From assembly GCA_964519665.1 (NCBI GenBank), contig CAZFIV010000005.1:62001-126000 (forward strand): a DNA stretch of 64,000 nucleotides. The letters run 5' to 3'. The position numbers and the translations under genes were made by a program. The notes under the pieces are model-generated. The model ran no database searches, was not told where the DNA came from, and saw nothing but the letters and a program-made list of their open reading frames with translations. This document shows positions 1-8,606 of this stretch, piece after piece; within the stretch, counting starts at the first letter, position 1; each line of letters starts with the position of its first letter. Source of the stretch: JANQQN01 sp964519665 (GTDB lineage Bacteria > Myxococcota > Kuafuiibacteriia > Kuafuiibacteriales > Kuafuiibacteriaceae).

Positions 1-29
1 CGCGGAGTTAGGCTACAGTCTTCGTCGAC

Positions 30-2342
30 GTGGCAGACATTTTCATCAGCTACCAACCGGAGCGGCAGCCTGCCGCCCAGCACCTGGCCAACGTGCTGGA
101 GCTGTACGGATACTCCGTGTGGTTCGACCGCGGCGAGGGCCAAGCAGGATTCGGAGGCGGTCAAGTCGAGCAAGAGTTGCGCGGCGCCCGGGCGGTCATC
201 GTGTTGTGGTGCACGATGTCCCGCGAGAACGATTGGGTAAAAGAACAGGCGAATGTAGCGAAGGGGCTCAACACCCTGATTCCGACCTGGCTCGAGAAGG
301 TCAATCCGCCGATGGGCTTCACGCTGGCCGAAACGATCGACCTCTCCGCTTGGGACGGGTCGCCTCGCAGTCCGGTTCTGACGCGTCTGCTCATCGAGAT
401 CGCGACGAAGGTTGGCCGGTCGCCCCAGCCCAACTACCCGCGGCTGGCGGCCTACGAGGAGACCTGGAAGCTGTTCGGCGCGCCGTCGCTCGCCGGCTTC
501 GCCTTGGCCGGTGGCCCCGGCCAGCCTCCGATGCCGGGCATGATGCCAAGCCCGGGTGCTCCCGGTCAGCCCGGAGCTTACGGCGCGCAGCCGGGCGGGG
601 CCTACGGCGCCCAGCCGGGTGGCGCCTACGGCGGGCCGCCGGGTGGAGGTTACGGGCCGCCGGCGGGTGGCCCCGGACAGTGGCCCCAAAGAGGCGGGCC
701 GCAGCCGATGCCCGGTGCGGCGCCGAAGGCCAGACCGCCCTGGTTGGCGCCTCTGCTCGCCGCCGTAGGGGGCGCGCTGCTGATCGCGGTCATCTTCGGG
801 GTCTACGTCGCTCTCCTTCCCAAGAAGGGGGGCGGGTCGAGTACTTCGACCGTTGCCGGCTCGTCGGACATCCCGAAGGTGATGATTCCGGCTGGCGAGT
901 TCTTTATGGGCTGCAACGCTTCGGTCGACTCGGAGTGCGACGACGACGAGAAGCCGCCCCGCCGCATCACGTTGCCGGCGTACCAGATTCACAAGACCGA
1001 GGTGACCGTCGCCGCGTTCCGCGCATGTGTCGACGCTGGGGCGTGCTCGAGCGCTGGTCTGAACACCGATGAGCGGTTCGCCGAGCATTGTAACTGGGGC
1101 CGGTCGGGTCGCGATGACCACCCCATCAACTGCGTGAGCTGGGACGACGCGCGGTCGTTCTGCAGTTGGGCCGGTATGCGACTGCCGACCGACCCCGAGT
1201 GGGAGAAGGCGGCTCGCGGCGCCGAAGGCCTGAAGTATCCTTGGGGCAACACGACCTACGGCAGCGTCCTGGTGGCCAACGTGGCCGACGAGTCCGCGAA
1301 GCGCGTGTTCTCGGGTTGGGGCGTCGCCGAAGGCTATGACGACGGTTTCGTGGACTCCGCACCGGTCGGAAGCTTCCCGGCCGGGGGCTCGCCGTACGGT
1401 GTCTACGATATGGTCGGCAACGTGTCGGAATGGACGTCCGACAACTTCGACGCCCAGAACAACTACTACACGATTCGCGGGGGCTCTTGGTACAACCAGC
1501 CCGGCGATAGTCGGGCTTCCTTCCGAGACCGCGATGCGCCGTCCTTCCGGGGGGCCTACGTCGGTTTTCGCTGCGTGCAGGGTGGCGGGCCGCCCATCAG
1601 CACCAGTCGCGCCGACGGTGGTTCGCAGTTCCCGACCGAAGGAGTTCAGAGTGGTCAGATGGTTCCGGTGCCCGGCGGCCCGTTCAAGATGGGCTGCAAT
1701 CCCAACGTCGAAGAGGGGTGCACGCCTCCCATGAAGTCGGTCCGGGTCCGCAAGTTTAGCATCGACAAGACCGAAGTCACGGTCGCCGATTACCGGGCCT
1801 GCGTCGAAGCGGGCCGGTGCGCGAGCGATTCGTTCCAGACGAAGAACGACGACAACTACTGCAACTGGGGGCACTCCGACCGCGACAATCACCCGATCAA
1901 CTGCGTGACCTGGTTCGGCGCGAAAGCGTACTGTGAGTACCAAGGCAAGCGTCTGCCCACCGAAGCAGAGTGGGAAAAGGCGGCCCGAGGCACCGATGGT
2001 CGGATCTTCCCCTGGGGCAATACGCCGCCGCTATCCTGTGACTATGCGATCATCGACGACGGTCGCACGCTGGCGACGGCGGGCTCCGAGACCGACGGCT
2101 GCGGGCACGACTCGACCTGGCCGGTCGGGAGCAAGCCCGCGGGTGTATCGCCCTACGGCGCATTCGACATGCTGGGCAACGTCCACGAGTGGACATCCGA
2201 CTGGTACCAGGAAAATGAGTCGCGCACCGTTCGGGGCGGCTCGTGGTACTACCCGCCCGACAGCGTCGGGGTGGCCATCCGCCACCGCTATCCGCCCGGC
2301 ATGTTCCGCTACAACGTCGGCTTTCGCTGCGTGAAGAACTGA
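30..2342 (+). CDS. TIR domain - transmembrane - double FGE-sulfatase protein
   Basis: A 770-residue protein. Residues 1-130 form a TIR domain, opening with DIFISYQ and carrying the late W-V-K-E segment where the catalytic glutamate of NAD-cleaving TIRs sits. A Gly/Pro/Tyr-rich linker follows (about 155-235), then one membrane segment (about 240-262). Two consecutive FGE-sulfatase (SUMF1-type) domains make up about 280-515 and 540-770; both show the ETVxxFxxC-like entry, LPTxxEWEKAARG, GNVxEWTSD, RGGSW and a terminal GFRCV. Neither has the cysteine pair that formylglycine-generating enzymes carry after RGGSW, so they are more likely binding domains than oxidases. That is inference from family knowledge. 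The start is GTG at 30 with no clear ribosome binding site; an earlier start outside the window cannot be excluded. It converges on the subtilase gene. Confidence 0.85.
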   Translation: MADIFISYQPERQPAAQHLANVLELYGYSVWFDRGEGQAGFGGGQVEQELRGARAVIVLWCTMSRENDWVKEQANVAKGLNTLIPTWLEKVNPPMGFTLAETIDLSAWDGSPRSPVLTRLLIEIATKVGRSPQPNYPRLAAYEETWKLFGAPSLAGFALAGGPGQPPMPGMMPSPGAPGQPGAYGAQPGGAYGAQPGGAYGGPPGGGYGPPAGGPGQWPQRGGPQPMPGAAPKARPPWLAPLLAAVGGALLIAVIFGVYVALLPKKGGGSSTSTVAGSSDIPKVMIPAGEFFMGCNASVDSECDDDEKPPRRITLPAYQIHKTEVTVAAFRACVDAGACSSAGLNTDERFAEHCNWGRSGRDDHPINCVSWDDARSFCSWAGMRLPTDPEWEKAARGAEGLKYPWGNTTYGSVLVANVADESAKRVFSGWGVAEGYDDGFVDSAPVGSFPAGGSPYGVYDMVGNVSEWTSDNFDAQNNYYTIRGGSWYNQPGDSRASFRDRDAPSFRGAYVGFRCVQGGGPPISTSRADGGSQFPTEGVQSGQMVPVPGGPFKMGCNPNVEEGCTPPMKSVRVRKFSIDKTEVTVADYRACVEAGRCASDSFQTKNDDNYCNWGHSDRDNHPINCVTWFGAKAYCEYQGKRLPTEAEWEKAARGTDGRIFPWGNTPPLSCDYAIIDDGRTLATAGSETDGCGHDSTWPVGSKPAGVSPYGAFDMLGNVHEWTSDWYQENESRTVRGGSWYYPPDSVGVAIRHRYPPGMFRYNVGFRCVKN

Positions 2343-2400
2343 GTAGGTTCGTCTTCGGCGGATGAATGTCCCTCCCGGGACGCTACCGAGCCGAACCGCT

Positions 2401-2440
2401 GGAGGCTCGACGCGCGGCGTTCGTCCGCGCGCCGGCCTCC
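2401..2440. terminator. GC-rich hairpin between convergent genes
   Basis: An inverted repeat lies between the two convergent stop codons. The outer arms GGAGGC/GCCTCC and inner arms CGCGCGG/CCGCGCG flank a CGTTCGT loop, with a small internal bulge. There is no T tract on either strand, so function as a bidirectional terminator is inferred from position and symmetry only. Confidence 0.45.
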
Positions 2441-2456
2441 CAGCGTCACTTCAATG

Positions 2457-4653
2457 CTAAGGTGAGATGTAGTCGACGGTGAGGTCGAAGCGATTGTCAC
2501 CGCGCTGGTTTCGTCCTTGAACCGACACGTACGCCTCGGTCTCGCCGGCCGGGACCGTGAGCGTACAGGTCTCGTCACCGGGGCCGCCGGACAAGCGGGG
2601 TCGGCAATCGTTGTTGCTCAAGGTCGGCACAGCACCAAAGCGAACCATCAGGTCGGGATTGCGGCGGAGCCGGTCCATGAAGGCCACGAACGTCGTGCCC
2701 GGCACGACGCTGAAAGGCCCGTAATCGACCTGTTCGTCCCGAGCCAGGCTGCCGCTGGCCGAGAACTGCTGCGGAGTTCCGGTGGAACAGAAGGGGTCTG
2801 CGCTGCAGTCGGCATCGGCGCAGTCGATGTCGCCATCGCCGTCGTTGTCGATANNNNNNNNNNNNNNNNNNNNNNNNNNNNNNNNNNNNNNNNNNNNNNN
2901 NNNNNNNNNNNNNNNNNNNNNNNNNNNNNNNNNNNNNNNNNNNNNNNNNNNNNTTGTCATCGCAGATCTCGGCGGGCGGCGCACAGACGGGGTCTGCGCT
3001 GCAGTCGGGGTCGGCGCAGTCGACGTCGCCGTCGCCGTCGTTGTCGATATTGTCATCGCAGATCTCGGCGGGCGGCGCACAGACGGGGTCTGCGCTGCAG
3101 TCGGCATCGGCGCAGTCGATGTCGCCGTCGCCGTCGTTGTCGGTATTGTCATCGCAGATCTCGGCCGGAGTGCCGCCGACGGCCAGCACCGTGGCATAGG
3201 CATCCACGCGCGGGGTTACGCGACCATTGCGGGGGTCGGTGACGTCGACGCCGTTGGTCTGCAGGGCCGACCGAAGCGCGGTGGGACTCAGCGACCGCGA
3301 GCCACCGGCTGCTTCCAGCGCCAGCGCGGCGGTCCCGGCGGCGAACGGCGTGGCGGCCGATGTTCCGCCGAAACAGGTGTTGGTGCCGCCTCCGGTGTCC
3401 GAGGTGAGTGCGCAGTGCGATGGCGCGAGGAGGTCGAGGAAAGACGCGCTGTTCGAATAGACGGTGACCTTATCGGGGAAAGTGGAGCCTTCGAAGGCGG
3501 CATAGAACGTGGGGCAGCCGAAGTTGAATTGCCGGCTAGGCGCGCACGCGTTGCCCGACACACAGAAGCCGACGTTGCCGATATCGGCGTCGTAGGTGGC
3601 GCCTACGCTGATGACACTGCCGACACAGGCGGGTCGGCTCATGGCGCTGCAGGTACCGTCGTTGCCCGACGCGGCGAACACCGAGATGTTCGCGGCGGCG
3701 GCAGCGTTGAGCGCGGCGGTCATCGCCGGATCGCTGCTCTCACAGCTGGACACGCTCCCGAAGCTGCCCGCGCCGAGACTCATCGACAGGGCGCTGATGT
3801 CGTACAAGTCGCGGTTGGTGACGACCCAGTCGATGGCCCCTACGAGGTCGCCGTCGAGGGAATTCGAGCCGCAAATGCTCGAACTCTGAATCTTGAGAAA
3901 GACCAGGTGGGCGCCGGGGGCCACGCCGTTGATGCCCCCACCGTCGCCGGCGATGATGCCAGCGACCGAAGTGCCGTGGCTTTGCTCGGCGCAATCGTTG
4001 CGCGGGTCGGGGTCATTGTCGCCGAAGTCGTAACCGCCCACGACTTTCGTCGTGGGGAAGCCGGAGAGCGCCCCGAACGTGGGGTGCTCGGCCTGAATGC
4101 CGTCATCGATCACTGCTACCGTGATCCCTTGGCCGGTGGCCTCGGCGTCCTCCTGGGCGAGGTCGACCCTGGCCAACGGATGAGCCTCGGGGTCGAGTTT
4201 CTGGTACGGCTCCACCCGCTGAATGCTAGCGACCATCGGGTGTTGCGCTAGACGCTCGATCTGAGCGGCGGTCAAGCGCATCGATAGAGCGGGGAAATTT
4301 CGGTACTGACGGATGATGTGCTGCGAAGTGTCAGCATCGATCGACGCTCGGAACGACATTTCAAGATCGCCAACATAGGAGCGATAACTGTTGAGTCTCG
4401 CCCGGGCACTAAAGGCCTGCCTCAGAGCGCTCGGGCTCGCGAACGGACCGCGCACCAAGTTGACGATGACACGATGGCGTTGGAGCGAGCCGCTATCGGC
4501 AGTTTGTGCAAGGTCGGTTCGCAGGTTTGGGGTGAGCTTGACGGTCCATTTCGCATTTCCTGCCGGGCCAGCAGACGCGATCGGAGCGGCGAATACCGTT
4601 AGTATTCCAGTCAGAATTCCGGTCCCCAGAGCCATTAGGCGAAGAGCCTTCAT
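2457..4653 (-). CDS. secreted subtilisin-like (S8) serine protease with Asp-rich repeats, interrupted by an assembly gap
   Basis: The gene starts with ATG at 4653 behind a good GGAGGAAC site. The protein has a signal peptide (about residues 1-28), an I9-like propeptide (about 55-150), and an S8 catalytic domain with Asp in AVIDDGI, His in QSHGTSVAG and Ser in GGTSAATP. Behind it are 31-residue repeats of the form AEICDDNxDNDGDGDxDC, which resemble calcium-binding Asp/Gly repeats, and a C-terminal beta-rich domain of about 110 residues resembling pre-peptidase C-terminal domains. The 100-N gap at 2854-2953 breaks the repeats and shifts the frame artificially; the C-terminus resumes in the other frame and ends at TAG 2457-2459. 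Expected role: exported proteolysis. The real gene is almost surely one intact reading frame. Confidence 0.88.
2785..3165 (-). repeat. 93-bp tandem repeats coding AEICDDNxDNDGDGD units
   Basis: At least three copies of a 93-bp unit are visible, each coding 31 residues with four cysteines and a DNDGDGD calcium-type loop. Copies differ by a few bases only. The assembly gap lies inside this array, as expected for a repeat that short reads cannot span. Confidence 0.9.
2854..2953. other. assembly gap (100 N)
   Basis: Exactly 100 N, a common placeholder for a gap of unknown size. The bases on the two sides join in phase with the 93-bp repeat, so the missing length is probably zero or a multiple of 93 bp. 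Confidence 0.95.
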
Positions 4654-4709
4654 CGAGTTCCTCCATTCAATACCGAACGCATACGCGATCAGTGTTGGCG
4701 TTGTCGGTG

Positions 4710-4733
4710 CGGTCGCTTGAAGATATGCGACCG
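4710..4733. promoter_or_regulatory. 7-bp-arm inverted repeat upstream of the subtilase
   Basis: CGGTCGC and GCGACCG are separated by 10 bp and centred about 70 bp upstream of the protease start. The geometry fits a dimeric regulator site, and the divergent MarR-type regulator is an obvious candidate, but nothing ties the two together directly. Confidence 0.3.
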
Positions 4734-5019
4734 TATTCGATGAGGTCTATCACCGTCCGCTGGTGGCGAAAAGAGGGCGCGGGAACGATTCCTTTCGTGG
4801 TGCCCGAGGCGTCGCGCATCCATCGTCGGTTCATCCTGGAGGTTATGGGGCTTCGATAAGGATCGATCCGCCGTGCCTTGCGAGATCCTACGCGGAGCCT
4901 GACGTGGCCGCTCCCGGGTCTCGGTTGGCTGAAGCGTCGTTCATGTAAGCGCTGGCGCTTTTGGTGGAGAGCGCTTCCGGCTCCTTCGACGGACACTATC
5001 GTAACAAGGCGAACCATAC

Positions 5020-5068
5020 CGGACGAGAGCGGCGAGAGCGGACGAGAGCGGACGACAGCGGACGAGAG
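5020..5068. repeat. five tandem copies of CGGACGAGAG
   Basis: Five consecutive units: CGGACGAGAG, CGGCGAGAG, CGGACGAGAG, CGGACGACAG, CGGACGAGAG. The second has lost one base and the fourth has one change. The array ends about 115 bp upstream of the MarR gene start. A 10-bp period equals roughly one helical turn. Confidence 0.85.
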
Positions 5069-5183
5069 GTACAGAGTTGTTAGCGTGCTGACGGGTGGTC
5101 GTTCCAAACGAAGTCTTACCGATACTTGCGGACGGATAGAAGTCGTCGGTAAACAATCTGGCGTGACCAACAAAGGCCTATCG

Positions 5184-5621
5184 ATGAGCCGTCGGGCTCC
5201 TACGCTGTTCGACGAGCTCGTGGTCGCGATATTTCGTGCTCAGGCGCTTCTTCAGACGCGGGGAGATGCGCTGATGGCCGAGCTCGAGGTGACCTCCTCG
5301 AACTGGTCGGTCTTGTGGGCCGCGGTAGACGGTCCCGCGACGATGTCGGAGATCAGTCGTCGAATGGGCCTCACCCGACAGAGCGTGCAACGCCAGGTCT
5401 CCGTCCTCGTCGACAAGGGACTTCTGGTCGGTTCTCCCAACCCGGCTCATAAGGTGGCGATGCTCTACCGGCTCACGCCCAAAGGGCGGCGGACCCTTTC
5501 GAAGATCGACACCATCAGGAACCGGTGGGCGCGGCCGATCGTATCGGAACACCGGCGTTCGGATCTCGAGGCCGCTCGCCGGGCGCTTCGCCTGTTGATC
5601 GACCAGCTATCTCGGGACTGA
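5184..5621 (+). CDS. MarR-family transcriptional regulator
   Basis: A 145-residue protein with the MarR winged-helix layout: an N-terminal dimerisation helix (about 8-35), then SNWSVLWAAVDGPATMSEIS, the recognition helix GLTRQSVQRQVSVLVDKGLL and a wing containing YRLTPKGRRTL. The C-terminal helix completes the dimer interface. The start was set at ATG 5184, which gives the usual family length; an in-frame GTG at 5163 would add seven residues. It is divergent from the secreted subtilase with a 530-bp gap containing repeats that may be operators. Ligand and regulon are unknown. Confidence 0.85.
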   Translation: MSRRAPTLFDELVVAIFRAQALLQTRGDALMAELEVTSSNWSVLWAAVDGPATMSEISRRMGLTRQSVQRQVSVLVDKGLLVGSPNPAHKVAMLYRLTPKGRRTLSKIDTIRNRWARPIVSEHRRSDLEAARRALRLLIDQLSRD

Positions 5622-5642
5622 GGACCGGTCACCGAGGGCAAC

Positions 5643-6044
5643 TCAACTCGTGAGATTGCGGATCGCCTGCGCGAGCTCGGCTGCGTGCTTGTCGAGAGCG
5701 ACACGCACATACTCAAGATGAACGTCTTTGGGCGTACCCACGGCAACCGCAAATCGAGCGGTAGAGTCTGGCATGACGACGAAAAACGTCGAGATATCGG
5801 TCTCCAAAATGAGTTCTCGAAAGCCATGGAGGGCCGTACGAATCATGTCGTTTCGCCCTTCCTTCTGGCCGACGCGGACCATCGAGATGACCTGGCGGAA
5901 GCTCTCGCCGATGCGGGCCGACTCGGCGGCGAAGGCGGTCGTCGAGACGCCCACCGGTTGCCCGGTTTCCATGTCGAAGCACAAGACGAAGTAGCTATCT
6001 CGGATATCGGCCCGAATGGCGTCGAGGACGGATCGAAGACTCAT
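5643..6044 (-). CDS. roadblock/LC7-like small protein (second of a pair)
   Basis: A 133-residue protein whose pattern of alternating helix and strand (SLRSVLDAIRADI, SYFVLCFDMETGQPVGVS, long helix, ISTFFVVMPDSTARFAVAVG, C-terminal helix) looks like the roadblock/longin fold of MglB-type proteins. It overlaps the upstream gene by four bases (ATGA), so the two are translationally coupled. Roadblock proteins usually act as dimers that regulate small Ras-like GTPases, but no GTPase gene is present nearby. The fold call is by eye and uncertain. Confidence 0.55.
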   Translation of the reverse strand: MSLRSVLDAIRADIRDSYFVLCFDMETGQPVGVSTTAFAAESARIGESFRQVISMVRVGQKEGRNDMIRTALHGFRELILETDISTFFVVMPDSTARFAVAVGTPKDVHLEYVRVALDKHAAELAQAIRNLTS

Positions 6045-6445
6045 GACGCCGATCCTTCGTCGAGGAGTTGAACGGCTTCTTCGAGATATCGTTTCGAGAG
6101 AACGCGCATCAGACCTCGATTACCGGACTTCGTGTCGCAGGCGATCATCATCGCCAGCCGGTATTTGGTGTCGATGGTCATGAAGAACGTAGCCGTGTCG
6201 AGCCCGAGGACGACCGAATGCAGGCGCCCGCTGATCCGGGGTGGAAGCTGTCGCATGAAGCTGGCGAACTGGTCGAACATGCCGAGGTGGGTACTCGACA
6301 TGTGGTCAACGTTCGTGTCCGGTACATCCGAGGCGACGGCCAGAATCTTCGATGCGCTAAAACCGTAAATCGCCACGGCCATCGACCCCGGGACTTCGCG
6401 CTTCAAGCGCCGGCACAGTTCGTCGAATGAAGCGTTGGTTATCAT
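6041..6445 (-). CDS. roadblock/LC7-like small protein (first of a pair)
   Basis: A 134-residue protein with the same helix-strand order as its downstream partner. It has an N-terminal helix (FDELCRRLKREV), strands with SMAVAIYGFSASKILAVAS, a middle helix, strands LDTATFFMTIDTKYRLAMMIA, and a C-terminal helix. The two proteins are diverged paralogues of equal length, which suggests a heterodimer. Its stop overlaps the start of the next gene by four bases. It may belong to the family of small GTPase regulators, though without a GTPase in sight the partner is unknown. Confidence 0.55.
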   Translation of the reverse strand: MITNASFDELCRRLKREVPGSMAVAIYGFSASKILAVASDVPDTNVDHMSSTHLGMFDQFASFMRQLPPRISGRLHSVVLGLDTATFFMTIDTKYRLAMMIACDTKSGNRGLMRVLSKRYLEEAVQLLDEGSAS

Positions 6446-6587
6446 TGGGGCCTGCCTCGCTCAGACTATGGATCCAACGACCCGGGCGCAATCCGCGGCC
6501 GAGAATATGGACCTTGCGGTCGGGTCAAGGATACGGCCCGCGGCAGCTCGAATCGGGCCGAGCAGCGGGCAGATACATCAACGAAGC

Positions 6588-7121
6588 TCAGAGACTGGTC
6601 ATGAAGACCGTGGGCGCGTCGATGGCGGCGTGGAGCATCGCGGGCGCCAAGATGCCACCACGGCGCTCGCGGAGGAAGCCGAGCCAGAAGCCTCCCACGG
6701 CCGTCCACACGGCCCAGGGCCAGGGAGGAGCGACGCCCTTGGTCATCGCGAAGAACACCGAGTGCGTAACGCCGAAGAGGATGGAAGCGGCGATGAGTCC
6801 GACCCCGACTCGAACGCCCCACCAGCGCGCCGGGCGGCCCCACGCCTGGTTGAGTCGGCTCTGAAGATACCCGCGGAACAGAAATTCCTCGAGCAGGCCA
6901 ACGAAAACGAACACCTGGATGAACCGAGCGACGATCGGAGCCACCGGGGCCATCGCCGCCATCGCCGCCGTCGCGACGGCCACGATCATCGCGACGTATC
7001 CGAGGTGTGCGATGGGGACCTTGCGTTCCGACTGGGGCGGTCGGGAATACGTAATCGACGAGAGGCGAAGCCGGTGCGGCGACCAGAGCGGTCGAGAACA
7101 AGCGACAGGGGCGCGATCCAA
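6588..7121 (-). CDS. CPBP-family intramembrane metalloprotease
   Basis: The protein shows the three CPBP (CAAX protease/bacteriocin-processing) motifs: EEFLFRG, FGVTHSVFF and a final HAAID in a hydrophobic helix, which supply the glutamate and histidine ligands. It is 177 residues from the TTG at 7121, short for the family because only one or two membrane helices precede the EExxxR motif. The first 40 residues are Arg/Pro-rich and not membrane-like, so the true start may be the ATG at 6989. Neither candidate has a good ribosome binding site. The substrate is unknown. Confidence 0.75.
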   Translation of the reverse strand: MDRAPVACSRPLWSPHRLRLSSITYSRPPQSERKVPIAHLGYVAMIVAVATAAMAAMAPVAPIVARFIQVFVFVGLLEEFLFRGYLQSRLNQAWGRPARWWGVRVGVGLIAASILFGVTHSVFFAMTKGVAPPWPWAVWTAVGGFWLGFLRERRGGILAPAMLHAAIDAPTVFMTSL

Positions 7122-7169
7122 GCCGTTCGGTGCTCTAGGTCGGCGCTCTAGAGGGCCCGGTGGCTGTAC

Positions 7170-8402
7170 TTACGCTCGGCGGCCGCTGGAAGTTCGGTCT
7201 AGTGTCTGCTGACTCTCGCGCGGAGGCCCCCCTACCAACCAGTGCAACACGAAGTCGAGTGCAAAGAGCGTGAGGGCGAACAGCAAGATGGCCGCGATCG
7301 AGTAGAAGGGCCAAACGAGCACCAGTCCACCGACGATGCCGAGGATTCCGCCCAGGAGGGTGATATAGCCGAGCTTGTCATCTGCGAACTCTCGGAAACC
7401 CGTTTCGAGCTGCTCACTGGTGACCGTCGATAGCTGCTTGGTAATCACGCGGCGGACGTCGATCTCTCGGATCAGTGACATCGTGACCCGAGTCAGCGCC
7501 GCGTCGATCGCCTCTTGGTGACGTTCTAGATACTGCGGGATGTGGTCGAGCGCGCTGTCGATATCGCCGACGAGACGGTCGAGCGTCTCGGGAAGATCAT
7601 CGAGCTCACGATTCACGACGCGGATGAGCGGCTCTTGCCACAGGCCTCGCAGCCGATCGACGACGGCGGCCGCGAATTGGGAACCGGCGACCTGCTCGAT
7701 GCGCTTTTGGACCTCTTCGGCGACGTCGTTTCGGAAGCTCTCGCTTTGGGTGTACCGGGCCGTGTACGTCAGGATGACTTGCTTGGTGTCGTTGATGAAC
7801 TCGGGATCCCGCACCATCCGCCGCACCTCCTTCACCGTCTCCGCGGTGAGATGCGAAATGAGGCGGCTTTCGTCCAACTCGCGGCGAATGATATCTTCAT
7901 TGATGAGCTTCTCGACGACTTCGTCGGCGACTTTTCGGATCAGCTCGTCTCGCTGGGATGGAATCAAGCCTTGCCCGAGAATGGGCCGCGTCTCGCGGGG
8001 GCGAAACAGCATCTTGATCGCGACCCAATTGGTCCCGAAGCCGATGAGGCCTGCGGTCGCGCACGAGCGCAGAAGGTTCTCGAGCCAGGCGATCGGAATG
8101 AGGAAGCTGACGAGAAAGACCGCGAACGCGATCGGCGTAAAGAGCTTGAGCGCCCAGCGCAGCCCGTCGCCGGTCCGAAAGGCGAGCTTTTCGATGCTCG
8201 GGGTCCCCGAGTCCAAGCTCAGGGGCGGCATCGGCAGGCCCGTTCGGGGATCGGTCCTTATCCGGTCCCGCCACTTGTCGATGTAGGTCGGGAGCTGAAG
8301 CTCTCGAACCCGGCCTAGCCACGAAGGATCCGTCGATTTGGAGCCGTCGTCCGACGGGGGCTGATCCGGGCGTTTGGGATCCTCCGCCATGCGGTTGGTC
8401 AT
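7170..8402 (-). CDS. DUF445 family membrane protein
   Basis: A 410-residue protein. A hydrophilic N-terminus of about 85 residues is followed by two membrane segments, the second ending in GFGTNWVAIKMLFRP, the hallmark of DUF445 (YjiN/YheB-like). A long helical region of repeated heptad-like segments follows (about 145-330), then a C-terminal pair of membrane helices. The molecular function of the family is not established; a role at the cell envelope is likely. The start at ATG 8402 is chosen because sequence upstream lacks coding character; ATG 8390 is an alternative. Confidence 0.75.
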   Translation of the reverse strand: MTNRMAEDPKRPDQPPSDDGSKSTDPSWLGRVRELQLPTYIDKWRDRIRTDPRTGLPMPPLSLDSGTPSIEKLAFRTGDGLRWALKLFTPIAFAVFLVSFLIPIAWLENLLRSCATAGLIGFGTNWVAIKMLFRPRETRPILGQGLIPSQRDELIRKVADEVVEKLINEDIIRRELDESRLISHLTAETVKEVRRMVRDPEFINDTKQVILTYTARYTQSESFRNDVAEEVQKRIEQVAGSQFAAAVVDRLRGLWQEPLIRVVNRELDDLPETLDRLVGDIDSALDHIPQYLERHQEAIDAALTRVTMSLIREIDVRRVITKQLSTVTSEQLETGFREFADDKLGYITLLGGILGIVGGLVLVWPFYSIAAILLFALTLFALDFVLHWLVGGPPRESQQTLDRTSSGRRA

Positions 8403-8606
8403 ACCACCGAACGCCCCTCGCGCTCGGGCGGAGTGCGTAGGTGGGCCCGGGAAGCGGCCATCGCTTCGGGACTGAACACGTTGTAACGTAAACCCGCATG
8501 GGTTCGCGCACATCATCGCGGTGAGCGAGACGCGCGGTGAGCGCGATTTCAAGCTGCAGGACGCCGGGCCGTCTACGGAGCAGAAGCTGATCTCGTCAGC
8601 ACTCTG

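Larger units (their letters stand above)
4654..5183. other. 530-bp intergenic region between divergent subtilase and MarR genes
   Basis: No convincing gene. It holds an inverted repeat near the subtilase and a 10-bp tandem repeat array near the MarR gene, both listed separately, and presumably the promoters of both genes. I could not identify -35/-10 elements with confidence. Confidence 0.6.

Noticed and set aside
2785..3165. The 93-bp repeats as a CRISPR array
   Set aside because: They are in frame, code a regular protein repeat, have no unique spacers and no cas genes.
2517..4251. Long open frames antisense to the subtilase gene
   Set aside because: They are repeats of simple residues produced by the high-GC strand opposite a real gene; the minus strand has the protease motifs, signal peptide and ribosome binding site.
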